Positions 16,777 through 25,942 of a DNA stretch of 55,851 bases are shown in pieces. How positions within the stretch are numbered: the first letter of the stretch is position 1; the number at the start of each line of letters is the position of its first letter. This DNA is from Candidatus Omnitrophota bacterium (GTDB lineage: Bacteria > Omnitrophota > Gorgyraeia > Zapsychrales > Fredricksoniimonadaceae), in contig CAIVRE010000023.1 in the NCBI GenBank assembly GCA_903908245.1, positions 1 to 55,851 on the forward strand, given 5' to 3'. The translations under genes and the position numbers were made by a program. Under the pieces are notes generated by a model. It was not told the DNA's origin. It saw only the letters and a list, made by a program, of their open reading frames with translations, and made no database searches.

Positions 16777-19700
16777 ATGTTGCGAAAATTCTTTAAGAAG
16801 ACTGTTTGTTATATAACATTAGCGGCGTTCATTGTTATGAACGCGGGCCAGTCGTATGCCCAGTCTTTAACATTGCCTGCGCCGGGCATTCCGGTGGCAT
16901 TGTCGCAGGCCTTTCAGCCTGTCAATCTTAAAGGCATCAAGATCGATCCTGTCAATCCGCTGAGGTTCGATTTTATTATTGATAAAGGGACCTCCTTCAC
17001 CCCCGGGATGAAGGAGGTTGATTATCGGCTGATCAAATATTTTCTTGCCGCATTGACTGTTCCTGAAAAAGACCTTTGGGTCAACCTTTCGCCTTACGAA
17101 AAAGACCGTATCATCCCCGATGCATTTGGCCTGACGGAAATGGGCCGTGATCTTTTGGGGCAGGATTATATCCTTAAGCAGATCACATCCAGTTTGATGA
17201 ATCCGGATGACAATACCGGCAGGTCTTTTTGGAAGCGTGTTTACGAGGAGGCTTACAGGAAGTATGGCACAACGGATATTCCGGTCGATACTTTCAATAA
17301 AGTGTGGATCGTTCCGCAGGAGGCCAGGGTCTATGAACACAATGGCGCCGCGTTCGTCGTCAAAGCCAGGCTGAAGGTAATGTTAGAGACCGATTATCTT
17401 GCCATGCGTGTTGCGCGTGCAGGGGAGGGTTCCCAATCCTCCCAACAAGAAGCTCCCCGACAAGAAAGTTCCACACAGGACATATCCCGGCAGATCATTC
17501 GCGAGGTGATCCTTCCTATCCTTGAAACAGAGGTCAACGAAGGCCGGAATTTTTCCCGGTTACGGCAGATCTATAACGCCATGATCCTGTCGACATGGTT
17601 CAAGGTGAGTTTGAAGCAGAGCCTTGTCGGCCAGGTTTATGCGGACAGGAACAAGGTCAAGGGTATTGATATCGATGATAAAGATGCCAAGCTCAAGATC
17701 TATGATCAGTACCTTGCCGCGTTCCGAAAAGGGGTCGTTAATATTATTCGCGAGGAGAAAGATACAGTTTCTGACGAGGTTATTCCCAGAAAGTATTTTT
17801 CGGGAGGGTATTCGGCTACTGGTGCCGATGGCACCCGTTTGTCCGAGCTGGTCGGCAGGGATAAGGTGAACAGCCGGGACCGGTTATCCTCATCCGACCT
17901 TGCGTCGTTAACTGAAGGTGATTATTCGGAAGTCACGGTTGATCTCTCGGGTGATCATCGGGGCGCGGCTGTATCCAGGCCAGACATGGCCGCGCAATCG
18001 TCCGGTCATTTGACGGGCCAGGGCCGTGTGCATTTCAAGGATCCGGTGTATCTCAATGAGGCGAGTTCTTTTGCCAATGATAAAAGGTCTTTTCTGGACA
18101 GGCATTATATGCAATGGCAATGGCTTCAGCAGAAAGCCATGCCTTATCTTATCCGTCGGGCACTGGGACGCGCCCAAGAGGCCAAGGCAAGGCCGAGGCT
18201 GGTCGTGGCGGATCTCGGGGCCAGTACGGCCGAGGAAATGGCACGGATATTTTATGAGGTCACAATGGCCCTGGAAGTATCCGGGCAGGTTTTAAATGAT
18301 TGGGACCTGCAGGTCAATGGTTTTGAGATCGATCCGCAGATCGTTGCCGAGGGGAATAAACGGATCGGGGGCAGACAGCCTTTCTTTCGTGCACGCAGTA
18401 AAGAAGAACAGATCATGATCGATGGCCGATATTATGCCGACCGGATCATCGAGCGGTTGAACCAGTATGCCGAGAAATTTCAGGCCAGCGCAAGGCTTTT
18501 GAAGCAGGATATTCTGACGATCCCTTCCGGGGACCTGGCTGACGCGGACCTGGTCGTGTTGAATCACGTCCTGCGGATCTTTAAAGAAGAGGATCGCGGG
18601 GCGCTTGTAAAAAATTTGAGCCTGGACAGCTCCCATGCCATCCTGGCGGTCGGTGATTCATTGCTGGCGGGAGAAGCATGGAAATCCCGGGCGGGGGAGC
18701 ATATTTTTGTTGAGTCAGAAGGTTCTTCCGGAGGGACGCGTTATTCGTTCGGCCTGCCGGAAGAAGCGCTTGATGAAATCGACCTGTCACAGGCTTCCGG
18801 GTCGTCTGACCGTGCCGAGGCCGGCCCTTTGCCGCTCAAGCGGCAGTTGGCTGTTGAGACATATTTGAAATTGCGCAATGACCCTGACCCCGGAAAAGTG
18901 AGGATACGGGACCGGTATGTGATCGATCTTTTATCGGCGGCTTTCAAGTCGCCGAGACTTTTCGGACAATTGTCCGGTTATCTTTACGCCCGGTTGAATG
19001 TAACGACGAGTGATCAGGACAAGAAGGATCTTGTCCAGATATTGGCCTGGATGGGGGATCAGGGATTGCCGAAGTTCCTGGGGACGTTTGGAGAAGGGGC
19101 CTGGGATCTTTCGTTTGATGCCGCGCGGTATATTGACAATGGCCTGACCATTGAGGAAGAATTGAAGGCTGTTGCTCCGCTGGATATCAGGGTTGATCTG
19201 TCATGGATGAGCAAGGGTGTTTTTCAGGATGAGCGCCTTGTTTATGAAAGCAGCCGGGAAGACTTTCTTGACAATGATGTCAGGGTCAAGGTCATGATCC
19301 GCCGCGACGCGAAAGGGAGGCGGATCATTGAAAAAAGATTTACTGTCGACGGAGAGCGGGTCACGAAAGATACCCTGGAAATGGAACAGAAATGGATACA
19401 GGATTATCTGGCGTTGAAGTGGTTTAAAAAGCTTGGGTTCAGGGTCCCGGATGTGGTTTTAGTCCGTGAGGAAGGGGCCCTGCTTTTACGGGAAGTATTT
19501 ATTGAGGGCGCACAGACCATTGAAGAAGCATATCCTCAAAGAGACGGCGATATTCCGTCTTTTGTAAAGAAACAGCTTATTCCTTTTGGTTTGGCCGGGG
19601 TTGCGGCCTTAAGTTATGACATGCATCCTGGCAATTATTTGTTAAGTGGTCTGGACAAGGCGCGGGGGACGGGTGATGTTATCGGCATTGACATGGAGCA

Positions 19701-21027
19701 TTCTTTTGCCCCCTGGCCGGGGAAAGATGCGGAAGATGCTGTTTACGATATGCTTAAAGGGCCGTTCGGGCGAGGGGATGGAAATGTTGAGGAGATGCTG
19801 GGGTTGATGGGATTCAAGGACCTCAGGCACGGGTTCGGGTTGAGCCGGCAGGATCAGGACACATATTATCAATTACGGCGGCTGGCGACCCGGATCGCGC
19901 GTTTTTCTGATGAGGAAATGATCGAAATGGCCAAGGAGGCTTTTTCGCACTGGGGCGGTAAAAAGGATGGGCCGGTGGTCAGGAAATTGATCAACGACTG
20001 GCTTAAGGCCAAGGGAGCAGTGGGGGATTTCTTTATGGTTCCGCCGGTGCAGGCGGACCCCGCGATGAGCCAGTTCAAGGGGCTTATAAATCCGCAGACT
20101 CCTGATTTTTCGAGGATGATCAAACTTGGTAACGGCGGGCAAGGGGATGTTTATCAGGATCCGGATGATCCGTCAGTTTTTTATAAAGAAGCGCGAGCGG
20201 ATCCCCGTGAGATCAGGAGCACCAAGCGTTCGGCCGTGTATCTTCGTCAATTCAACCGGGTAGAGCGTGTGAGCGGTATTCCGGAACTTCTGGAGGTCGG
20301 TGGTGATGGGCGCAGCGGCTTCTGGATGAAATTGCGGGGCATTCCGCAAGGCGTGAGCCTGGACAAGGCTCCGTTGTTCTGGTTCGCCATGCCGATCCGT
20401 CAGAAGATCGATATTGTGACGCAGATCATCCGTATCCTTGAACGATTGCATGGGTTGGGCCTGGTGCATAATGATATTAAGCCGGCGAATATTGTTGTGA
20501 ACAAGGGCGGGGAGGTGATGCTGATCGATTATGGCGAAACAAACAGGATCCGCAAGAATCGCCGGGGTTTTTCACAGGGATATTCTTCCGAGGAGGACCA
20601 GGGCAGTGTCGTGTCCGATATTTACAGCCTGGGCAGGACCATGGCCTATATCTTGTCCGAGCATGATGCGTCAGATCCGGTCTTTGAGGCGCTCGATCCC
20701 GAGGTCGATCGATTGGTCAAAAGGATGACGATGTGGCAGGCGGCGCAGAGGTCGCCGCGCACGATGGAAGGTGTCCGGGAAGAATTAAAGAAGATCGCCG
20801 GCCGTGTGGCGGATCTTGAGCGATCAGGCGTTAGTGATGTGGGGGGTATCGATCTGACGGCAGGCCGGACCGGCCTTCAGATCCTGCGCGATGGCAACGG
20901 CGCACTGATCGCGATGTCGCCGCAGACCATTCAGAATATTGATATTGAAGGCTTCTATCCCGTGATCATTAATATCGTGCCGGTTATAAGCATGAAGGCT
21001 CTTTTGGGCCTTTCCATTTCTCCATAA
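16777..21027 (+). CDS. Giant modular exported protein A: N-module + CheR-like methyltransferase + two kinase-like domains + GGID tail
   Basis: A 1416-residue protein. Residues 1-28 look like a signal peptide (CYITLAAFIVMNAGQSYAQ). Residues 30-345 are the constant module (DLWVNLSPYEKDRI, VDTFNKVWIV, IPRKYFSGG). Residues about 430-665 resemble a CheR-like SAM methyltransferase (VVADLGASTAEEM, NGFEIDPQIV, DLVVLNHVLRIFK). Residues about 820-1085 look like an ABC1/aminoglycoside-kinase fold (SYDMHPGNYLLS, VIGIDMEH). Residues about 1110-1345 are a Hanks-type kinase: GNGGQGDVY, LVHNDIKPANIVV, LIDYGE (DYG for DFG) and SDIYSLG. The last 62 residues are the GGIDL...YPVIINIVP tail. GGGCGGGG precedes the ATG. 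Enzymes depending on SAM or ATP in an exported protein are puzzling; substrates and site of action are unknown. Confidence 0.8.
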   Translation: MLRKFFKKTVCYITLAAFIVMNAGQSYAQSLTLPAPGIPVALSQAFQPVNLKGIKIDPVNPLRFDFIIDKGTSFTPGMKEVDYRLIKYFLAALTVPEKDLWVNLSPYEKDRIIPDAFGLTEMGRDLLGQDYILKQITSSLMNPDDNTGRSFWKRVYEEAYRKYGTTDIPVDTFNKVWIVPQEARVYEHNGAAFVVKARLKVMLETDYLAMRVARAGEGSQSSQQEAPRQESSTQDISRQIIREVILPILETEVNEGRNFSRLRQIYNAMILSTWFKVSLKQSLVGQVYADRNKVKGIDIDDKDAKLKIYDQYLAAFRKGVVNIIREEKDTVSDEVIPRKYFSGGYSATGADGTRLSELVGRDKVNSRDRLSSSDLASLTEGDYSEVTVDLSGDHRGAAVSRPDMAAQSSGHLTGQGRVHFKDPVYLNEASSFANDKRSFLDRHYMQWQWLQQKAMPYLIRRALGRAQEAKARPRLVVADLGASTAEEMARIFYEVTMALEVSGQVLNDWDLQVNGFEIDPQIVAEGNKRIGGRQPFFRARSKEEQIMIDGRYYADRIIERLNQYAEKFQASARLLKQDILTIPSGDLADADLVVLNHVLRIFKEEDRGALVKNLSLDSSHAILAVGDSLLAGEAWKSRAGEHIFVESEGSSGGTRYSFGLPEEALDEIDLSQASGSSDRAEAGPLPLKRQLAVETYLKLRNDPDPGKVRIRDRYVIDLLSAAFKSPRLFGQLSGYLYARLNVTTSDQDKKDLVQILAWMGDQGLPKFLGTFGEGAWDLSFDAARYIDNGLTIEEELKAVAPLDIRVDLSWMSKGVFQDERLVYESSREDFLDNDVRVKVMIRRDAKGRRIIEKRFTVDGERVTKDTLEMEQKWIQDYLALKWFKKLGFRVPDVVLVREEGALLLREVFIEGAQTIEEAYPQRDGDIPSFVKKQLIPFGLAGVAALSYDMHPGNYLLSGLDKARGTGDVIGIDMEHSFAPWPGKDAEDAVYDMLKGPFGRGDGNVEEMLGLMGFKDLRHGFGLSRQDQDTYYQLRRLATRIARFSDEEMIEMAKEAFSHWGGKKDGPVVRKLINDWLKAKGAVGDFFMVPPVQADPAMSQFKGLINPQTPDFSRMIKLGNGGQGDVYQDPDDPSVFYKEARADPREIRSTKRSAVYLRQFNRVERVSGIPELLEVGGDGRSGFWMKLRGIPQGVSLDKAPLFWFAMPIRQKIDIVTQIIRILERLHGLGLVHNDIKPANIVVNKGGEVMLIDYGETNRIRKNRRGFSQGYSSEEDQGSVVSDIYSLGRTMAYILSEHDASDPVFEALDPEVDRLVKRMTMWQAAQRSPRTMEGVREELKKIAGRVADLERSGVSDVGGIDLTAGRTGLQILRDGNGALIAMSPQTIQNIDIEGFYPVIINIVPVISMKALLGLSISP
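17419..17443. repeat. GTAGGGG-type palindromic repeat copy 2 (degenerate, in frame inside giant protein A)
   Basis: GCAGGGGAGGG TTCCCAAT CCTCCC encodes AGEGSQSSQQ in the linker after YLAMRVAR. Its sequence and position match the copy inside giant protein B at 21792. Confidence 0.6.
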
Positions 21028-21113
21028 AGTGGCATTTTTGAGAATTTTGTGTTATTTTTTACTATCATCTGGGGAGAGTATTGCTTTTTGTTGAGATCTT
21101 TTAAGGGGGGCTT

Positions 21114-24100
21114 ATGTTCTCTGCAGCATTTAAAAGTTCAAGGCTGGTCCGATTTATTTCATTATGGCTTGTTTTTACCCTTTCCCTTCCGTTGCAACAG
21201 ATCCATGCGCAAACGGCCCTGGATTTGCCGGCGCCAGGCACAATGATCGGGATCAGTTCCGCCTATATTCCGGTCATGATGAAGGGTCTCAAGGTCCATC
21301 CTGAAAATCCACTTTTGTTTGATTTTATCCTTGATACAGGAAGATCCGGGCTTAAGACGGACGCAGGGGAATTCAAGGCCGAATCTGAAAAACTCATTAA
21401 ATATTTTCTTGCTTCCATTACGATCAAGGAAGACGACTTATGGGTTAATTTGTCGCCGTATGAACATGATCGCATGATCACGGAAGATCTGGGCAGGACC
21501 GAGCTTGGCCGCGATATGCTGGCCCAGGATTACATTCTTAAACAATTGACATCTTCTCTTATTTACCCTGAAAAGGATCTGGGTAAAGAGTTCTGGAAAA
21601 GGGTTTATGCCCAGGCGCAGGAGAAGTTCGGTTCAACGGATGTGCCGGTAGATACTTTTAATAAAGTCTGGATCGTTGCGGATAAGGCCAGGGTATTGGA
21701 GCGTAATAATACGGCGTATGTCGTCGGGGCCAATTTAAAAGTCATGCTGGAGGCCGATTATCTTGCCATGCGTGTCGCGCCAGTTGCGCATGTAGGGGAG
21801 GGTTCCAAACCCTCCCTCCAAGAACCATCCCCCCAACAAGACGTTCCCACACAGGATATATCCCGGCAGATCATCCGTGAAGTGATCATTCCGGAGATCG
21901 AGAAAGAAGTCAACCAGGGCCGGAATTTTGCCCCGTTACGCCAGATGTTTTATTCCATGATCCTGGCAACATGGTATCGACAGGCGTTGAAAGGGGCTTT
22001 CTTAAATCAGGTTTACAGTGATAAAGCAAAGACAGGTGGTGTTGAATCGGACGATCCGCAGGTCAAAGAAAAGATCTATGCTCAATATCTGGAAGCTTTT
22101 AAAAAAGGATCTTTTAATTACATTAAGGAAGAGGTCAATTCTTCAGGCGAAACTTTCCCAAGGAAATATTTTTCCGGAGGGTTGGCTCCTGATCTGGGTG
22201 TTCATCGGGTCATAAATATTGAAAAAGAACCTCAAGCGGACGATGACCTTTCGGCAGATGGCTCCATGGCCAATGTCCAAACGAATATGGCCGTAACGCA
22301 AGGCCGTAATGAGGCCATGGCGGAGCAGGTTGAGCGCGCGTTCAAGGCGAAGACGGCCGAAGGGTTCGTGGCGGATATCCATAATGATTATCTGGTTGAC
22401 GCTCCGGAGCGGCTGCAGAAGATCGCGACTTATATTACGGATACTGATCCGTATTTTACCAGGAGCATCATGACGCCGGAGCGGCTTACGTCGCAATGGA
22501 CAACGGAAGAGCTGATCAACAGTGCGGGGAAGAAATATACGGTGGATGTCTTGAACGTCCGCGCCGCGAACAGTTCCGCTCGGGGTGTGCCCAAGGGCGG
22601 TATTCGTGCTTTGTTGAATTATCTGGATAAGAGCCCGGAAAAAGAAGGGGCGCGCACGGCCAGTGATCTGATGCGGGATCCGGCGTTCAGAAAGGCTTTC
22701 GCCTGGCTTAATGAATTGGCGCCTACGGAAGGGCAGGTCAGGGCATTTATCCAGAAATGGATCGAGGAAGAGGCCAAGGCTTTATCATTGTGGATGTCGT
22801 TCAAGACCTCTGTTTTGGGGATCCCCCTGGGAGGAGGCAAAGGTGTTTTCTTTGTCGGGCAGATCAGCAAAAATTCCGACGGGACATTTTCAATAGCGGA
22901 TACAGAGCTTTGGCGGGACACGGATCAAGAGAATAATGCGCGGATCTCGCGGAGATATGTCCGGATCCTTTACGCGGCCGAGAGTGTCGGGCCGGATATC
23001 GATGTTCCGGCTCCGGACAAGCGGACGGATGGTGTGTCCATGGGATTTTTGACGGATGAATATATCCTTTTAAACCTGAAGGTGATCCAGAAGCGCGATC
23101 CGGCGCTTTACAACCGCCTAAAAGCGGCTTTGGACACGGCAACGGCAAATAATGGCGGTGTTTATCCGACAACGAGCACGGTCTTGGTGGAAGAGGCCAA
23201 CCGTTATTTGCATGAAACGAATGTGCCGGTGCCGGAATTGGCTGTTTTTACCGGAAAAAAGATCGAGCATGGCGGTGCTTTGGGAAGGACAGAGGCTACG
23301 GGTTTTGGCGTGGCGTCCACGATCCGCAATGTTCTGAAGGCTAAAGGCGTTGACATTCGCGGCAAGACACTTGGGCTTCAGGGGGCCGGAAATGTGGCCC
23401 TGTATGCGGCTCTTCAGGCGGTCCGGGATGGAATGATCGTCCAGATCCTGGCGGATGAAGGGACAACGCTTATCAAGAAAGATGGTTTCTCCGAGAAAGA
23501 GATCCTGGAGTTGATCCGTCGTTTTGAAAAGAACAAGGAAAAGATGTACCAGATCTGGAGGCAGGTTTTCTCTGCCGACAGTGTGGTCGCTGTTGAAGGC
23601 GATCGTGACGCCCAGGGTGCGGCGGTGTTGGAAGCGGATGTCGATGTATTAAGCCCTTGCGCGACCGAAGGGGTCATTACAGAGAAGAACGCCGGGCGGA
23701 TCAGGGCAAAGTTCATTGTTCCCGGTGCAAATGGTCCGATCACGTCGGCCGCATTGAAGATGCTTGAAGTGAATGGCATTATTGTTGTCCCCGACACGTT
23801 AACGAACGCGCGGGGTGTCCTGGTCTCTTATTTTGAACAGGTCCAGGCCTTGACGGGGCATATTTTTACAGCGGAAGAAGTTGCTTTGATCGCCGAGCGT
23901 GTTCATACGGCCGCATTTGCTGTGATGTGGGCTGAAAAGGAGAAAAGAGGGGTTTCTTTGACCGTGGCGGCGGATATTGTTTCGGCGCAGGGGATCATCC
24001 GGGCGCAATATCTGGGGTTGATCAAACGATTTAACGGTGATCTTAAAAAGATCAGTGACGAGCGCGGGTATGGAGAGTCTGAAAACAATCTTCGTCAGCA

Positions 24101-25760
24101 GATCGAAGCGTCGGGCCTGTCGGCTTATCTGAAGGCGATCGGGAACGATTCCCTTAAGATACGCGTTGTCAATCAAGGTGACGAGCCGGCAGTAAAAGCC
24201 GCATTGTCGTCCGCTGATGTTATTATCGCCGGTTCTTCTGTCCAGGCAAAGTCGTCATTCTTTATCAGTAAAAAAATGCTGGGAGAGATCGGGGAAGGGA
24301 AGCGGATCATTGATACGGTTGTCGATCAAACGAATGTTTTTGAAGACGGGAACACGGCACCCGGGGTTTGGCCAGGACAGCCTGCCTGGCTTGATGAACA
24401 CGGGAATTTGCGTTTTACTGTCGCGCATATGCCGGCAGTGTTCGGTTCCGTGGCCGCTGAACTTTTATCGCAGGCGACACAGGCGTTGACAAGAGAAATA
24501 GTCGCCGGAACTGCTCCGCGGAATGTTTCCGGGCTGCGTAGCGGCATCGTTGTTGCTAATGGCCGGTCTGTCAGTCGGGAGGCTCCGGTCACGGATGAAG
24601 AGTTCCTGAACCTGTTCACAACTTCGGATGGCCGGAAACGGACGATCGGTATTCCCAAAGAACGGTGGGCCGGTGAAACCCGTGTTGGCGCTACTCTGGA
24701 GGAGATCAAGGAATTCGTCGCTTCAGGTTATGAGGTCTTGGTCGAGCAGGGAGCCGGGGCAGCCAGCAGGATATCGGATATTGATTTTCAAAGGACCGGG
24801 GCAAAGATCGTTACGCGCAATGGCGTCTGGGGGGCGGATGTGATCCGTAAGGTTAAGTCTCCTTTAGCGGAAGAGTATCAATATTTTCGGCCGGGCATGA
24901 TCCTGGAATCATTTCTTTTCCTTGATCGTCCGGAGAACCAGGAGTTGAAACAGGAATTAACGGGCAAGGGAGTGACGGCTGTCGCTTATGAAGAGGTCAG
25001 GAAGTCGGGGCATCGCACGTTGCTTGACCGGGTGTTCTTTATGGAGGATGTCGGGGCCCCGGAAGATGAAGGGCGTTATATTCTCGATCCAATGTCACGG
25101 GTTGGCGGTTATGTCGCTGTTCTTTGGGCGGCGTTGTATGGCCGGGCGGATGTGAATGGCCGCGGGACAAAGGGATCATACAAAGACCTGGTCGGCGGGG
25201 ATGGGCTTCTTGAGACGTCTGTTGTTCAGGAGCGGCAGTTGCACCTGGACAGATTCCTGGCGAATATCGGGACTCATTTGCAGGAATTTGTCACCCATGG
25301 TTACGGGTTGCCTCCGGGATTGCTTAGGGATACAGGGATGGAGAGCCGGCTGGGCAAGGTCGTTGTCCTGGGCGGGACTTTGACAGCCCGTGAAGCCGCG
25401 TATTTAAGTTTGCTGTTCGGTGCGGAGAATGTTGAAGTGCTTGTTGCCGATGAGAATGAAAAGGACCTTCTGGAGCGACAATTCCGAAAAGCCGGATTAT
25501 TGAGGGATGTTGATCCGGCGGGGGCGGCAGATGATGCTGTAGCGGGAAAACCGGATATTCAGGGTGGTATCGACATGAACGCCAAAAATATGGAAATGGA
25601 TGTGTCCAGAGAAGGCAGAGGGGTCGAGGCCGGGCTTGACCCTGTTATTCTTGAGCAATTCAAGGGCGGTGATTTTTCCGGTGTGGTGCCGGTCATTATT
25701 CGTATCACGCCGGTCGCGAGCCCGATAGCAATTCTGGGAATGGAAGCAAGCCCGCCGTAA
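21114..25760 (+). CDS. Giant modular exported protein B: N-module + glutamate dehydrogenase + permuted alanine dehydrogenase + GGID tail
   Basis: A 1548-residue protein starting 87 bases after protein A, with AAGGGGGG before its ATG. A signal-peptide-like start (FISLWLVFTLSLPLQQIHAQ) leads into the constant module (to about residue 350). Residues about 470-965 are a complete Glu/Leu/Phe/Val dehydrogenase: PKGGIR, SFKTSV, PLGGGKGV and DVPAPD keep the three Lys and the Asp used in catalysis, with GALGRTEATG, LQGAGNVAL and GANGPITS. Residues about 1010-1130 match the C-terminal half of alanine dehydrogenase (ADVIIAGSS, RIIDTVVDQT, TVAHMPAVF). Residues about 1177-1445 match its N-terminal half (IGIPKERWAGETRVG, RKVKSPL, PMSRVGGY, KVVVLGG). 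That order is circularly permuted, and the usual His in LFTFLHL is Phe. The tail is GGIDMNA...VPVIIRITP. Confidence 0.82.
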   Translation: MFSAAFKSSRLVRFISLWLVFTLSLPLQQIHAQTALDLPAPGTMIGISSAYIPVMMKGLKVHPENPLLFDFILDTGRSGLKTDAGEFKAESEKLIKYFLASITIKEDDLWVNLSPYEHDRMITEDLGRTELGRDMLAQDYILKQLTSSLIYPEKDLGKEFWKRVYAQAQEKFGSTDVPVDTFNKVWIVADKARVLERNNTAYVVGANLKVMLEADYLAMRVAPVAHVGEGSKPSLQEPSPQQDVPTQDISRQIIREVIIPEIEKEVNQGRNFAPLRQMFYSMILATWYRQALKGAFLNQVYSDKAKTGGVESDDPQVKEKIYAQYLEAFKKGSFNYIKEEVNSSGETFPRKYFSGGLAPDLGVHRVINIEKEPQADDDLSADGSMANVQTNMAVTQGRNEAMAEQVERAFKAKTAEGFVADIHNDYLVDAPERLQKIATYITDTDPYFTRSIMTPERLTSQWTTEELINSAGKKYTVDVLNVRAANSSARGVPKGGIRALLNYLDKSPEKEGARTASDLMRDPAFRKAFAWLNELAPTEGQVRAFIQKWIEEEAKALSLWMSFKTSVLGIPLGGGKGVFFVGQISKNSDGTFSIADTELWRDTDQENNARISRRYVRILYAAESVGPDIDVPAPDKRTDGVSMGFLTDEYILLNLKVIQKRDPALYNRLKAALDTATANNGGVYPTTSTVLVEEANRYLHETNVPVPELAVFTGKKIEHGGALGRTEATGFGVASTIRNVLKAKGVDIRGKTLGLQGAGNVALYAALQAVRDGMIVQILADEGTTLIKKDGFSEKEILELIRRFEKNKEKMYQIWRQVFSADSVVAVEGDRDAQGAAVLEADVDVLSPCATEGVITEKNAGRIRAKFIVPGANGPITSAALKMLEVNGIIVVPDTLTNARGVLVSYFEQVQALTGHIFTAEEVALIAERVHTAAFAVMWAEKEKRGVSLTVAADIVSAQGIIRAQYLGLIKRFNGDLKKISDERGYGESENNLRQQIEASGLSAYLKAIGNDSLKIRVVNQGDEPAVKAALSSADVIIAGSSVQAKSSFFISKKMLGEIGEGKRIIDTVVDQTNVFEDGNTAPGVWPGQPAWLDEHGNLRFTVAHMPAVFGSVAAELLSQATQALTREIVAGTAPRNVSGLRSGIVVANGRSVSREAPVTDEEFLNLFTTSDGRKRTIGIPKERWAGETRVGATLEEIKEFVASGYEVLVEQGAGAASRISDIDFQRTGAKIVTRNGVWGADVIRKVKSPLAEEYQYFRPGMILESFLFLDRPENQELKQELTGKGVTAVAYEEVRKSGHRTLLDRVFFMEDVGAPEDEGRYILDPMSRVGGYVAVLWAALYGRADVNGRGTKGSYKDLVGGDGLLETSVVQERQLHLDRFLANIGTHLQEFVTHGYGLPPGLLRDTGMESRLGKVVVLGGTLTAREAAYLSLLFGAENVEVLVADENEKDLLERQFRKAGLLRDVDPAGAADDAVAGKPDIQGGIDMNAKNMEMDVSREGRGVEAGLDPVILEQFKGGDFSGVVPVIIRITPVASPIAILGMEASPP
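21792..21820. repeat. GTAGGGG palindromic repeat copy 3 (in frame inside giant protein B)
   Basis: GTAGGGGAGGGTTCC AAACCCTCCCTCC encodes VGEGSKPSLQ in the linker after YLAMRVAPVAH. The arms GGGAGGGTT and AACCCTCCC pair. Confidence 0.75.
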
Positions 25761-25795
25761 GCATTCAATAAAGGGTAATGTCCTGGTTCTTGACT

Positions 25796-25839
25796 CCTCC
25801 GGGTATGTGTCATTTGATGCGTAACGGAGGTTTTCTTTT
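25796..25839 (+). terminator. Possible terminator after giant protein B
   Basis: CCTCCG and CGGAGG arms (6 bp) enclose 23 bases and are followed by TTTTCTTTT. The stem is short and the loop long, so this is tentative. Confidence 0.4.
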
Positions 25840-25862
25840 GACTTCAGGCATTAGTAAAAAGG

Positions 25863-25891
25863 TTTGCATTAAACTCCATTATTTAGATAAT
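25863..25891 (+). promoter_or_regulatory. Candidate promoter for pckA
   Basis: TTTGCA (25863-25868) and GATAAT (25886-25891) are 17 bases apart in the gap after giant protein B, about 50 bases before the pckA start. Confidence 0.5.
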
Positions 25892-25942
25892 AGTTGGCGT
25901 GACTTTTTTGATCATTGTTGATTTACTTTCTGAAAGGATCTG

